From: Mucilaginibacter sp. SMC90
GTDB taxonomy: Bacteria; Bacteroidota; Bacteroidia; Sphingobacteriales; Sphingobacteriaceae
Direction of reading: 5' to 3'
Assembly: GCF_022811725.1 (NCBI RefSeq)
Contig: NZ_CP094527.1
Coordinates: forward strand, 7,564,001 to 7,628,000
DNA length: 64,000 bases
Below, in pieces: positions 8,087-16,135 of the stretch (within the stretch, counting starts at the first letter, position 1; every line of letters begins with the position of its first letter). The notes beneath the pieces were generated by a model. That model was not told the DNA's origin. It ran no database searches and was given only the letters and a program-made list of their open reading frames with translations. The position numbers and the translations under genes were made by a program.

Positions 8087-9637
8087 TTACAGTTTAATTT
8101 CTTCGTCTTTTGATGAGAAGAAATGGAATTCCGTGATCTGGTACGATGGGTTACTTTTAACCTTGATCCACTGGCCATATTTGATAAACCACTTCATTTG
8201 GCGGTTATAGATGCCCTTTTTAATAAAGGCCTCAATATATGGATGTACACACAGGGTTATACCTTTTTCGTTTTGCTCGGTAAGGATGTAATTGAAATTG
8301 TTTTCAATATCGTCCATCAGCAAAATGGTTGGCCTGATAGTGCCGGTGCCGTTACAGGTAGGGCAAACCTCGCTGGTAACAATATTCATTTCGGGCCTTA
8401 CACGCTGACGGGTGATTTGCACCAACCCAAATTTGCTTGGAGGCAAAATGGTGTGCTTGGCACGGTCGTACTGCATTTCGGCACGCAGAAAATCAAAAAG
8501 CTCCTTACGGTTTTGCGGCTTATGCATATCGATAAAATCGATCACCACAATGCCGCCCATATCGCGCAGGCGTAATTGCCTCGCAATTTCTTTGGCTGCT
8601 TCTTTGTTTACCTGGTACGCGTTCTCTTCCTGGTTTTCTTTGCTGGCTGTACGGTTACCACTGTTTACGTCGATAACGTGCAGGGCTTCGGTATGTTCAA
8701 TTACCAGGTAAGCACCACCGGCAAGGTTTACGGTTTTTCCAAATGCGCCCTTGATCTGCTTCTCGATACCAAAATGGTCAAATATAGGCTCCTTATGCTT
8801 GTGCATGCGGACTATACTTTCCATATCAGGCGAGATCTCATGAATGTATGACCGAATTTCTTCGAACATACTGTTATCATTGGTATAAATGTGCTGAAAA
8901 TCGGGGTTCAGGATATCCCTGAGGATAGTTGATGTACGCCCAATTTCGCCCAATACCTTTTTTGAAGGCTCAACAGAAGGCAGCTTGGTAATAAACTGCT
9001 CCCATTTGGAGATCAGGTCAAGCAGGTCTTTCTGTAGTTCATCAACCCCTTTACCTTCGGAAACTGTACGGATGATAACGCCAAAATGCTTTGGCTTAAT
9101 ACTTTCAACTACTTTACGAAGCCTGGTACGTTCGGTGTTGCTTTTTATCTTTTTCGAAATAGAAATAGCTTCCGAAAAAGGCACTAAAACAACATACCGG
9201 CCTGCTATTGACAGGTCGGAACTTAAACGTGGCCCCTTAGTTGATATGGGTTCTTTGGCTATCTGTACCGGAATAAGCTGGTTTTTAGTCAATATCTCGG
9301 AGATCTTGCCTCCTTTATTGATATCGGCCTCAAGCTTAAACCCGTCCAATAGCTTTGATTGATATCCCCCGCTACGTACTTGCTTGGTTAGTTTAAGCAG
9401 GCTTTGTACCTGCGGACCAAGGTCAAGATAATGCAAAAAGGCATCCTTCTCATAGCCAACGTCAACAAAGGCAGCATTTAGGCTGGGCATGATCTTTTTG
9501 ATGCGGCCCAGGTAAATATCGCCAACTGTATAGTTGTTGCTTACCTGTTCTTTGTGAAGCTCTACGAGTTGTTTATCCTGTAATAATGCAATGGTAGCCC
9601 CGTTGGGGGATGAATCGATAATTAATTCTTTTATCAA
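8087..9637 (-). CDS. rng: Ribonuclease G (Rne/Rng family)
   Basis: An endoribonuclease that cleaves single-stranded AU-rich RNA and matures rRNA ends. The 516-residue protein has the N-terminal S1 domain (TVGDIYLGRIKKIMPSLNAAFVDVG, about 37-61), the DNase I-like catalytic part with metal-binding Asp323 (HVIDVNSGNRT) and Asp367/Asp370 (VVIDFIDM), and the zinc-link CPTCNGTG (C425, C428) that joins subunits. It lacks the long C-terminal scaffold of RNase E, so rng is the better name. The start is a TTG (MIKELIIDS); no ATG fits the conserved N-terminus. It ends in the hairpin at 8000-8037. Confidence 0.95.
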   Translation of the reverse strand: MIKELIIDSSPNGATIALLQDKQLVELHKEQVSNNYTVGDIYLGRIKKIMPSLNAAFVDVGYEKDAFLHYLDLGPQVQSLLKLTKQVRSGGYQSKLLDGFKLEADINKGGKISEILTKNQLIPVQIAKEPISTKGPRLSSDLSIAGRYVVLVPFSEAISISKKIKSNTERTRLRKVVESIKPKHFGVIIRTVSEGKGVDELQKDLLDLISKWEQFITKLPSVEPSKKVLGEIGRTSTILRDILNPDFQHIYTNDNSMFEEIRSYIHEISPDMESIVRMHKHKEPIFDHFGIEKQIKGAFGKTVNLAGGAYLVIEHTEALHVIDVNSGNRTASKENQEENAYQVNKEAAKEIARQLRLRDMGGIVVIDFIDMHKPQNRKELFDFLRAEMQYDRAKHTILPPSKFGLVQITRQRVRPEMNIVTSEVCPTCNGTGTIRPTILLMDDIENNFNYILTEQNEKGITLCVHPYIEAFIKKGIYNRQMKWFIKYGQWIKVKSNPSYQITEFHFFSSKDEEIKL

Positions 9638-9839
9638 TTGCTACTCCATTTCTTATAACGGTAAAAACCGTGTGTTAATAAGTGGGTAAAAAAACACTAA
9701 TAATAAAAAGTTACCCACCCCGGTTTGGGGCAGGTAAAACCATTAATGTTCAGTCTTAAATTGTTAGTCGAAAGTTTAAAGTCAAAATAAAAAAAGACTT
9801 TGTACTTAAGACTAAGTACTACCGACTTAACATAAATGC
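9638..9839. repeat. Gap with short-word repeats between rng and the COX24-like gene
   Basis: This gap contains the inverted pair GTGGGTAA (about 9682) and TTACCCAC (about 9711). It also contains repeated words around 9785-9830 (AAGACTTTGTACTTAAGACT followed by AAGTACTACCGACTTA) that partly self-complement. It probably holds the rng promoter region on the minus strand, but no convincing -33/-7 pair was seen. Confidence 0.35.
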
Positions 9840-9929
9840 TTATTTCTTTTTATGTCTGTTTTTTCTTAAACGTTTTTTACGTTTGTGGGTAGCCATTTTG
9901 TGTCTTTTACGTTTTTTACCGCTCGGCAT
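9840..9929 (-). CDS. AURKAIP1/COX24-domain miniprotein, probable ribosomal protein
   Basis: A 29-residue, extremely basic peptide that begins MPSGKKRKRHKMATH and ends RHKKK before a TAA stop; more than half the residues are Lys, Arg or His. It corresponds to the short AURKAIP1/COX24-domain protein found between RNase G and HU/TPR genes in Bacteroidota, and it is related to the mitochondrial small-subunit protein mS38. A structural role in the small ribosomal subunit is therefore likely, by family knowledge rather than anything visible here. It lies 23 bases after the TPR gene stop on the same strand, so it is probably co-transcribed with it. Confidence 0.88.
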   Translation of the reverse strand: MPSGKKRKRHKMATHKRKKRLRKNRHKKK

Positions 9930-9952
9930 AATTAATAATTTTTAAATGTGTG

Positions 9953-10807
9953 TTAGTTATTTAATTCCTTGATATATCCATCAATGCGCTGGCTGAATAC
10001 AGGGTCAGGCATCATTTCTTTGCATTTCTGGTAAGCGTCGATAGCTTCCTTTTTCATACCTAACTGCTTGTAGCTTTCGGCTAAATAGAAAGTAGGTTCC
10101 AGTTCCTGCTTTTGAGCAAGCAATGTTTTAAACCTGCCTACTGCTTTTTCATACTGACCCGATTTCATGGCAAACATACCTAAGTTAAGGTTCGCGTTCC
10201 AGTTGTTCGGATCTTTTTTAACAACCTCAAGCAGTAGCGCAATGCCCTGCATAGGGCCCGCTGCTCCGTTTACATAAGCTATGCCCAACCCTGTTTTACC
10301 TTCAAGGCTTTCGGGTTGTATTTTCAAAGCATTTTGAAATGCTTCGGCTGCGTTGCTTACAAAAGCGGGCTGCAATAAAGTATCTTGTGTAAGTTTATAA
10401 GCATCATTAAAACGGTTACCTGCGCTTATCCAATCTTGCACCTTGTTTTCCTTACGGGCCAATGCCTGGTAGTAAAACGCTGCGGGTGCAGGCTGGTTAA
10501 CATCGTCCCAGTGTTTAGCCAGTTGCGTTTGCAAAGCCGGCGCATCTGCGCCTGATGCTTTTTTAAGCTGGGCCTCCAGGTCGTTTATCTTAGCCGCCAA
10601 TGCATCCCCAATAGCTGCTTTGGCAGGGGCCGATACCATATCAACAGTAACATTAGCTGCCGGTTTAGCGGTGCCTGCAGAGGCTGCCATGGCCGGTTTG
10701 CTGTTTTTATCGTCTTTTGGTTTTACTAAACCTTTTACAGGCAACCAATACAAATAGCCCATAATAACAACTACGGCTGCACTAACGACTATTTGCTTCT
10801 TATTCAT
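9953..10807 (-). CDS. TPR-repeat protein with N-terminal membrane anchor
   Basis: A 284-residue protein. Residues 5-21 (QIVVSAAVVVIMGYLYW) form a signal anchor, followed by a low-complexity Ala/Lys/Pro linker to about residue 75. At least three tetratricopeptide units follow: SNAAEAFQNALKIQPESLEGKTGLG at about 151, NWNANLNLGMFAMKSGQYEKAVGRF at about 198, and a third with LGMKKEAIDAYQ. TPRs mediate protein-protein contacts. It starts 12 bases after the HU gene stop, so the HU-TPR-COX24 genes look like one operon. A specific partner is not known. Confidence 0.85.
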   Translation of the reverse strand: MNKKQIVVSAAVVVIMGYLYWLPVKGLVKPKDDKNSKPAMAASAGTAKPAANVTVDMVSAPAKAAIGDALAAKINDLEAQLKKASGADAPALQTQLAKHWDDVNQPAPAAFYYQALARKENKVQDWISAGNRFNDAYKLTQDTLLQPAFVSNAAEAFQNALKIQPESLEGKTGLGIAYVNGAAGPMQGIALLLEVVKKDPNNWNANLNLGMFAMKSGQYEKAVGRFKTLLAQKQELEPTFYLAESYKQLGMKKEAIDAYQKCKEMMPDPVFSQRIDGYIKELNN

Positions 10808-10819
10808 GATGGCGTATAA

Positions 10820-11116
10820 TTATTTTTTGCTGGTTTTGTTACCTGACTTTACTTTCTCAACAAAAGTTTTAGCTGGCTTAAAGCTTGGCACAAAGTGCTC
10901 AGGGATAATGATGGCAGTATTTTTTGAAATGTTACGTGCTGTTTTTTTAGCTCTTTTTTTAACAACAAAGCTACCGAACCCTCTTACATAAACATTTTCG
11001 CCGCCAACCATTGAGCTTTTAACAACTTTAAAAAACGCCTCAACAGTTTCCTGCACGTCTACTTTCTCTATACCTGTCTTTGATGAGATTTCAGTTATAA
11101 TTTCTGCCTTAGTCAT
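10820..11116 (-). CDS. HU/IHF-family DNA-binding protein
   Basis: A 98-residue nucleoid protein that bends DNA. The HU fold is recognisable from MTKAEIITEISSKTGIEKVDVQETVEAFF (helical dimer part) and the beta-arm signature GGENVYVRGFGSFVVKKRAKKTARN at about 39-63, followed by a lysine-rich C-terminal tail. It is a bacterial HU-type chain and I cannot tell HU from IHF. It heads the HU-TPR-COX24 group and has a Bacteroidota-type promoter element just upstream (11167-11174). Confidence 0.95.
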   Translation of the reverse strand: MTKAEIITEISSKTGIEKVDVQETVEAFFKVVKSSMVGGENVYVRGFGSFVVKKRAKKTARNISKNTAIIIPEHFVPSFKPAKTFVEKVKSGNKTSKK

Positions 11117-11460
11117 ATCTTATTTACTTAATTTTATTTTATAAATACTTAACTGTTTTGGGGTTGCAAAAGTATTGCTTTATCCGTTAACAGCGAAATA
11201 TTTATACCCTTTTTTTTTACCATTACCGTAAAACCTACATTTTCGTTACAATTTTGAGTATGAGAGGCTTATAAATCACCCGGTAAACATCAATTTAAAG
11301 GTGTAAAGAAGTGTGAAAAAAAGTGTAAAAATCCCTCATTCCAGCCCGTAGCGGGGGCTTGTGATTTCACAGGTATATTGCTCAAATCTTCGCGCATTTT
11401 TTTAAAATTTCGCCTCTCACGGTTTCTTATTTTCCGGCTCCTCCCCCTCCAATCTCCGGG
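11117..11460. other. Intergenic region between HU and mutY, left half
   Basis: Apart from the HU promoter at 11167, this AT-rich stretch shows a poly-T run near 11211 and a C-rich segment near 11440. I see no ORF or RNA gene. Confidence 0.4.
11167..11174 (-). promoter_or_regulatory. Probable -7 promoter element of the HU operon
   Basis: On the minus strand these bases read TACTTTTG, fitting the Bacteroidota TANNTTTG consensus, about 50 bases upstream of the HU start. The matching -33 TTG is not clear (the expected position reads TTTCG), so this is an incomplete match. Confidence 0.5.
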
Positions 11461-11655
11461 TTCTTAATTCTTAATTTCTTGCCTGGCTCTTGATTTCTTG
11501 GCTTCCTGATTCTTGGCCCCCTGATTTCTTGTCTCCTGATTCTTGACCTCCTGATTCTTGGCTTTCTGATTCCTGACCTCTTGATTTCTTGTCTCTTGAT
11601 TCTCGACCTCTTGATTTCTTGACCTCCTGATTCTCATCCTCCTGATTTCTTAACT
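11461..11655. repeat. Imperfect tandem repeat, about 15-bp unit, upstream of mutY
   Basis: Roughly twelve copies of a unit like CTGATTCTTGACCTC or CTGATTTCTTGTCTC follow each other from about 11480 to 11650. Units vary between 14 and 15 bp, so no reading frame is kept. Both strands are polypyrimidine/polypurine biased. The array ends about 15 bases before the mutY start codon and so must be in, or replace, its promoter/leader. Confidence 0.85.
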
Positions 11656-11667
11656 ACTTTTACAGCA

Positions 11668-12714
11668 ATGAATTTTACCGACGAACTGGTACAATGGTAC
11701 TTGAACAATAAACGCGACCTCCCCTGGCGCAATACTACCGATCCGTATGTGATCTGGCTATCCGAGATCATACTGCAGCAAACGCGTGTAGAGCAAGGCA
11801 TGCCATACTTTTATCGCTTCCTCGAAAAATATCCGGATGTAACCAGTTTTGCTGCCGCCCATGAAGATGAGATCCTGAAGCTATGGCAGGGGCTCGGTTA
11901 CTATTCAAGAGGCCGCAATATGCTTAAAACAGCCCAACTGGTGCAGGAGCTTTACAATGGCCATTTTCCGGATAGTTATAATGAACTAATCAAACTAAAA
12001 GGCATTGGTGAATACACAGCTGCTGCTATAGCCTCATTTGCAGCTAACGAAGCCAAAGCCGTAGTTGATGGTAATGTTTATCGTGTACTGGCGAGGTACC
12101 TGGGTATTTATGAACCTATCAACTCAACTGCCGGCAAAAAAATATTCCAGCAGGTTGCCGACGATTTTCTTAATAAGAAAACTCCGGGATTGCATAACCA
12201 GGCCATGATGGAATTTGGTGCCATGCTATGTAAACCCAAAAATCCCGGCTGTATTATTTGCCCGGTGCGTACCGGATGCGTTGCCTTTAACACAAATGCA
12301 ATAGCTGCCCTCCCTGTTAAACTAAAAACAATAAAGGTGCGTGAGCGATTTTTTAATTATTTCCTGATCACCAGCGGCGATACCGTTTTAATGAACAAAA
12401 GGGGCGATAAAGACATATGGGCCAATATGTTTGATTTACCGATGATTGAAACGAATACGCTTTTAACAGCCGAAGATTTACTGAAACAACCTGAGGTTTT
12501 AGCTGTTTTTGGATATAATATAAAAGCTATTGAAGTTTCGCCTGTTCATAAACATATCCTAACCCATCAGCGGCTTTTTGTAAGGTTGATAAAAATTGAA
12601 AATCAGCCCCTTAAAACACACGAAAACTGGGTTAAAATCAATGTTCACAACTTACATGAATTAGCGTTGCCGAAAATCATTTTTATATTATTAAAAAATA
12701 TTTTTAATTTGTAA
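11668..12714 (+). CDS. mutY: A/G-specific adenine DNA glycosylase MutY
   Basis: MutY removes adenine mispaired with 8-oxoguanine. The 348-residue protein has the catalytic Glu33 (WLSEIILQQTRV), the helix-hairpin-helix LKGIGEYTAAAIASFA (110-125), catalytic Asp134 (VVDGNVYRVLARYLG) and the [4Fe-4S] ligands C188, C195, C198 and C204 in the expected C-x6-C-x2-C-x5-C spacing. A C-terminal MutT-like domain used for 8-oxoG recognition follows from about residue 225. ssb follows after 24 bases on the same strand. The upstream tandem repeat is unusual. Confidence 0.96.
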   Translation: MNFTDELVQWYLNNKRDLPWRNTTDPYVIWLSEIILQQTRVEQGMPYFYRFLEKYPDVTSFAAAHEDEILKLWQGLGYYSRGRNMLKTAQLVQELYNGHFPDSYNELIKLKGIGEYTAAAIASFAANEAKAVVDGNVYRVLARYLGIYEPINSTAGKKIFQQVADDFLNKKTPGLHNQAMMEFGAMLCKPKNPGCIICPVRTGCVAFNTNAIAALPVKLKTIKVRERFFNYFLITSGDTVLMNKRGDKDIWANMFDLPMIETNTLLTAEDLLKQPEVLAVFGYNIKAIEVSPVHKHILTHQRLFVRLIKIENQPLKTHENWVKINVHNLHELALPKIIFILLKNIFNL

Positions 12715-12738
12715 AATAATTTTGCGTTAATTTAGGGC

Positions 12739-13149
12739 ATGTCTGGAATAAACAAAGTAATACTCGTTGGCCATTTAGGGAAAGACCCTGAAGTACGAAA
12801 TTTAGAAGGCGGGGTGTCTGTAACGAGTTTCCCTTTAGCAACTTCAGAAACCTTTAACAAGGACGGTAAAAAGGTTGAACAAACTGAGTGGCACAATATT
12901 GTAATGTGGCGCGGACTGGCTGAAGTAGCTGCCAGGTTCCTTTCAAAAGGTAAGTTAGTTTATATTGAAGGTAAGTTGCGCACCCGATCGTTTGAGGACA
13001 AGGAAGGTATTAAAAAGTATACCACCGAAATTGTAGCCGAAAACTTTACTATGCTTGGCCGCAAGAGTGATTTTGAAACCGATCCGTTAAAATCACCTTC
13101 AAAAAACGGGGACTCGTTTATTGATCATTTAAATGCCGACGACTATTAA
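12739..13149 (+). CDS. ssb: Single-stranded DNA-binding protein
   Basis: A 136-residue OB-fold protein that coats single-stranded DNA in replication and repair. The family signature is clear: NKVILVGHLGKDPEVR at 5-20, EWHNIVMWRGLAEVAARFLSKGKLVYIEGKLRTRSFEDK at about 50-88, and a weakly acidic C-terminal tail (DHLNADDY). It lacks the canonical DDDIPF tip, as is usual for shorter Bacteroidota paralogues. It lies 24 bases after mutY, and TAATTTTG at about 12716-12723 could be a -7 element of its own promoter. Confidence 0.95.
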   Translation: MSGINKVILVGHLGKDPEVRNLEGGVSVTSFPLATSETFNKDGKKVEQTEWHNIVMWRGLAEVAARFLSKGKLVYIEGKLRTRSFEDKEGIKKYTTEIVAENFTMLGRKSDFETDPLKSPSKNGDSFIDHLNADDY

Positions 13150-13181
13150 TTTGCCGATGCCTTACCAAAAACACCCCCAAT

Positions 13182-13215
13182 AAAAATGCCAGTGGCAAAC
13201 GCTACTGGCATTTTT
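13182..13215. terminator. Bidirectional terminator between ssb and a lipoprotein gene
   Basis: AAAAATGCCAGT at 13182-13193 pairs perfectly with ACTGGCATTTTT at 13204-13215 (12 bp, 10-base loop). It lies between two convergent genes and has A- and T-runs on both sides, so it can serve both. Confidence 0.9.
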
Positions 13216-13241
13216 ACTTTACTACCTGAATTATAAACCAA

Positions 13242-13733
13242 TCACTGTTTAAAATAATTTACGCCCTGTGGCGCTGTACAATCCTCGGTAGGCCCGCATA
13301 CGTACGTAAGCATAAGTACATTTCCGCTTGTATTTAAAACCATATTATAGTTTGCCGTTACCGCCGCACTATTTTTAACAGCCACCAACTCAGAAACCGG
13401 GCCAAATGCATTGTTTTTATTTTGATAATCGGTTATATCATATAAACTCAATACCGAATTCTGGATCTTATATTTCCCCACCCTTTTTGTTAATGTTCCG
13501 ATAAGTTTTTTAGACACCGAATCGATACTGGTCACCGTACCCTCAAATGTATGATCGGTTTTAAAATCGTACTCATATTGGATCCACTGTTTTGAATAAG
13601 CAGCCGGAACAATCCATTTCCCCGATATGTTTAGCTCACTTGTTGTCGCCTCCTTGTGGCAGCCCCAAAATGCCGTTACCAAAACAATAGCTAACAAGCC
13701 TAACACTTTGGCAGGATTCGTAATCTGTTTCAT
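13242..13733 (-). CDS. Lipoprotein, lipocalin-like
   Basis: About 163 residues. I prefer the ATG at 13733 (MKQITNPAKV) over the more upstream ATG because it places a normal lipoprotein signal (LLAIVLVTAFWGC) at the N-terminus. The mature chain contains ISGKWIVPAAYSKQWIQYEYDFKTDHTFEGTV, the 'GKW...y.F..d.tf' pattern seen in lipocalin-like domains of Bacteroidota, and is otherwise beta-rich. Two cysteines near the C-terminus (YVCGPTEDC) may form a disulfide. It is a single gene, converging on ssb. The function is unknown. Confidence 0.7.
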   Translation of the reverse strand: MKQITNPAKVLGLLAIVLVTAFWGCHKEATTSELNISGKWIVPAAYSKQWIQYEYDFKTDHTFEGTVTSIDSVSKKLIGTLTKRVGKYKIQNSVLSLYDITDYQNKNNAFGPVSELVAVKNSAAVTANYNMVLNTSGNVLMLTYVCGPTEDCTAPQGVNYFKQ

Positions 13734-13797
13734 ATCAATGATTACGCCTGTAAAAAGCAAAATGATACAGCAACACATTCTTTTTCCGGGCCAACAA

Positions 13798-13832
13798 AAA
13801 AGCCCTCGTATATTAACTATGCGAGGGCTTTT
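13798..13832 (-). terminator. Terminator of the S9 peptidase gene
   Basis: AAAAGCCCTCG at 13798-13808 pairs with CGAGGGCTTTT at 13822-13832. On the minus strand it follows the stop codon at 13845 by about a dozen bases and ends in a T-run. Confidence 0.9.
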
Positions 13833-13844
13833 GCTGTCATTATT

Positions 13845-16034
13845 CTATCTTCCTCCCGGAGGACATTTTGCTTTCAGGTATTGTGTAAACAGTGTACGCA
13901 AATGCGCTGTTGTGCCTTCCCCTTCTGATATGGAATGTGTACGGTTAGGGTATGACATCAGCTGAAACTGCCTGTTGTATTTTACAAGCTCATTGATCAG
14001 CAATTCGGCGTTTTTGTAATGTACGTTATCATCACCGGTACCGTGAATATACAGCAGGTTACCTTTTAAGTTTTTGGCATAGGTAATTGGCGAGCCTTTG
14101 ATAAAGGCTGCGCGCCCTGCATCATCTGTTGGCACACCCATGTAACGCTCCTGGTAAATATTATCGTAAGTAAGCTGTGAGCCCACTGCCGCTACGGCTA
14201 TGCCTGTTTTATAGATATCACCATACTGAAACATCAGGTTAAGGGTTGATGAACCACCGCCGCTCCAGCCATGTACTGCTATACGGGTTGAATCAACAAA
14301 AGGCCATTTAATGATCTCTTTCGCCGCCATTGCCTGATCGCGGATGTTGATGATACCAATATTTTTGTAGATAGCCTTACGCCATGCAGCGCCTTTAGGG
14401 GCCGGTGCGCCACGACCTTCAACCGACATGTAAATATATCCATCATCGGCCATACTGCCTTCATACAGCCTGTTACGGCCTGTACCCCAGGTATCTGTTA
14501 CTGTTTGTGAGGCAGGTTCGCCGTAAACGGTGAACAATACCGGATATTTTTTACCCGGATCAAAATTGGTTGGCTTTACCATCCAGCCATCCATTTCAAT
14601 GCCATCAACTGTTTTTATCTTGAAAAACTCAGGTTTATTTTGGGCAGTTTTATCAACCGTTATCACAGTGCCGCCAATATGCTTATGTTCAGGCAGGTTG
14701 ATCACCTCGCTTTGCGGACGGGTATAGCTGTTGCTGAAATTATGCAGTGCAACCTTACCGTTGGGCGAGATATCATAACTGTGCGTGCCCGGTTCATCTG
14801 CCGGCGAAACGCGCTCGGCTTTACCGCCGCTTAGTTTTATTTTGTAAAGATATTTCTGTGTAGCATTATCGGGCGATGCTATGAAGTATACATAACCCAA
14901 AGCTTCGTCAATCATATCTACCCCTATCACATCATAATTGCCTTTGGTGATGAGGGTTTCCTTACCCTCGCGGGTTATTTTGTAAAGATGACGCCAGCCG
15001 TCTTTTTCGCTCAGCCACAAAAAGCTCTTTCCTTTTTCAATCCAGCCCCAACCTACAGCGTCGCCGCCTGCTACACGATCTTTTACATCAATCCATGAAT
15101 CATTGTGTTCTTCGCGGATAACACGGGTTGTGCCGTTTGATACATTGCCAATAAACACGCGGCTTTCATTTTGTGCACGGTTCAGCTGTTCAAGGATAAC
15201 CTCATTTGAATTATCGGCCCATTCCATATTTGGGATATAATGCTGTATGGCATCTCCCGGCACATTGATCCAGGTAGTTTTTCCGGTAGCTGTGTTAACA
15301 ACACCTACTTTGCATGAGCTTGGATCTTCACCCGCAACCGGATATTCAACCGGAACAACGTATGGATAAATCGAATCAGTAGTGTTCAGCATTAAATAGG
15401 TTTTGATCTTGGCGGCATCCAATTGCCAATAGGCTATCGACTTGCTATCAGGTGCCCAGCGAAAACCATCACGGCAGCCAAACTCCTCTTCATAAACCCA
15501 GTCAAAAGTACCATTGATAAGCGTTTGGGTACCATCAGTAGTTAATTGTTTTACCGAACCATCGGCCAGGTCTTCCATATAAATGTTATGCCCGCTCACA
15601 TAAGCAGCTTTGGTGCCATCGGGCGAAAACTTAGCAAACATCAATGATGATACAGGCAGGTTTTTACCCAGTTGCCAAAGCTTTTTGGTGTTAGCGTCAA
15701 AAACCCAATAATCGCCGCGGGTATCGTACCGCCATACCTTTTTGGTATTGGTGTTGATGAGTACTTTTTTGTTATCATCGCTTACCGTAAATCTTTTAAC
15801 GCTGATGGGCGCTTTGCCGGCAGGTGTCAATTCTTCTTTGGTAATAAAAACAGTTTTTTTTGAAGTATCGCGGGCATCGATCATAATGATTTGCCCTCCG
15901 GTAATGCGGTAGTATTGATAGCCGTCTTTTGTCCAGTTAACGGCAGCCCTTTGTGCCCGGGCAGTATTTTGCTGGATAATTAACAGTAGTGCGGTAAGGA
16001 ATATCAATCCCGAACGATAAAATTTCATATACAT
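13845..16034 (-). CDS. S9 family peptidase, dipeptidyl peptidase IV-like
   Basis: A secreted serine peptidase that removes N-terminal dipeptides, typically Xaa-Pro. After a signal peptide (LIFLTALLLIIQQNTARAQ) comes the beta-propeller carrying the DPP-IV glutamate motif WVYEEEF near residue 180. The C-terminal alpha/beta-hydrolase domain follows, with the nucleophile in HGWSGGGSS and later HGTGDDNVHY and RTHS, giving the Ser-Asp-His order. The usual GWSYGG is GWSGGG here. Length (729) is normal for the family. The start may be the second Met (MKFYRSG). A hairpin terminator follows. Confidence 0.93.
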   Translation of the reverse strand: MYMKFYRSGLIFLTALLLIIQQNTARAQRAAVNWTKDGYQYYRITGGQIIMIDARDTSKKTVFITKEELTPAGKAPISVKRFTVSDDNKKVLINTNTKKVWRYDTRGDYWVFDANTKKLWQLGKNLPVSSLMFAKFSPDGTKAAYVSGHNIYMEDLADGSVKQLTTDGTQTLINGTFDWVYEEEFGCRDGFRWAPDSKSIAYWQLDAAKIKTYLMLNTTDSIYPYVVPVEYPVAGEDPSSCKVGVVNTATGKTTWINVPGDAIQHYIPNMEWADNSNEVILEQLNRAQNESRVFIGNVSNGTTRVIREEHNDSWIDVKDRVAGGDAVGWGWIEKGKSFLWLSEKDGWRHLYKITREGKETLITKGNYDVIGVDMIDEALGYVYFIASPDNATQKYLYKIKLSGGKAERVSPADEPGTHSYDISPNGKVALHNFSNSYTRPQSEVINLPEHKHIGGTVITVDKTAQNKPEFFKIKTVDGIEMDGWMVKPTNFDPGKKYPVLFTVYGEPASQTVTDTWGTGRNRLYEGSMADDGYIYMSVEGRGAPAPKGAAWRKAIYKNIGIINIRDQAMAAKEIIKWPFVDSTRIAVHGWSGGGSSTLNLMFQYGDIYKTGIAVAAVGSQLTYDNIYQERYMGVPTDDAGRAAFIKGSPITYAKNLKGNLLYIHGTGDDNVHYKNAELLINELVKYNRQFQLMSYPNRTHSISEGEGTTAHLRTLFTQYLKAKCPPGGR

Positions 16035-16135
16035 TAGTTTGAATTAATAGAGCAGCGTTATTTTTATTTATTAGATAACGTCACTGTGAATTTTGCGTTA
16101 AATTAGCACAATAAAGAAATCTAAGACACTCTGTA

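Noticed and set aside
11461..11655. CRISPR array
   Set aside because: The repeats are contiguous with no unique spacers, the unit is only 15 bp and there are no cas genes.
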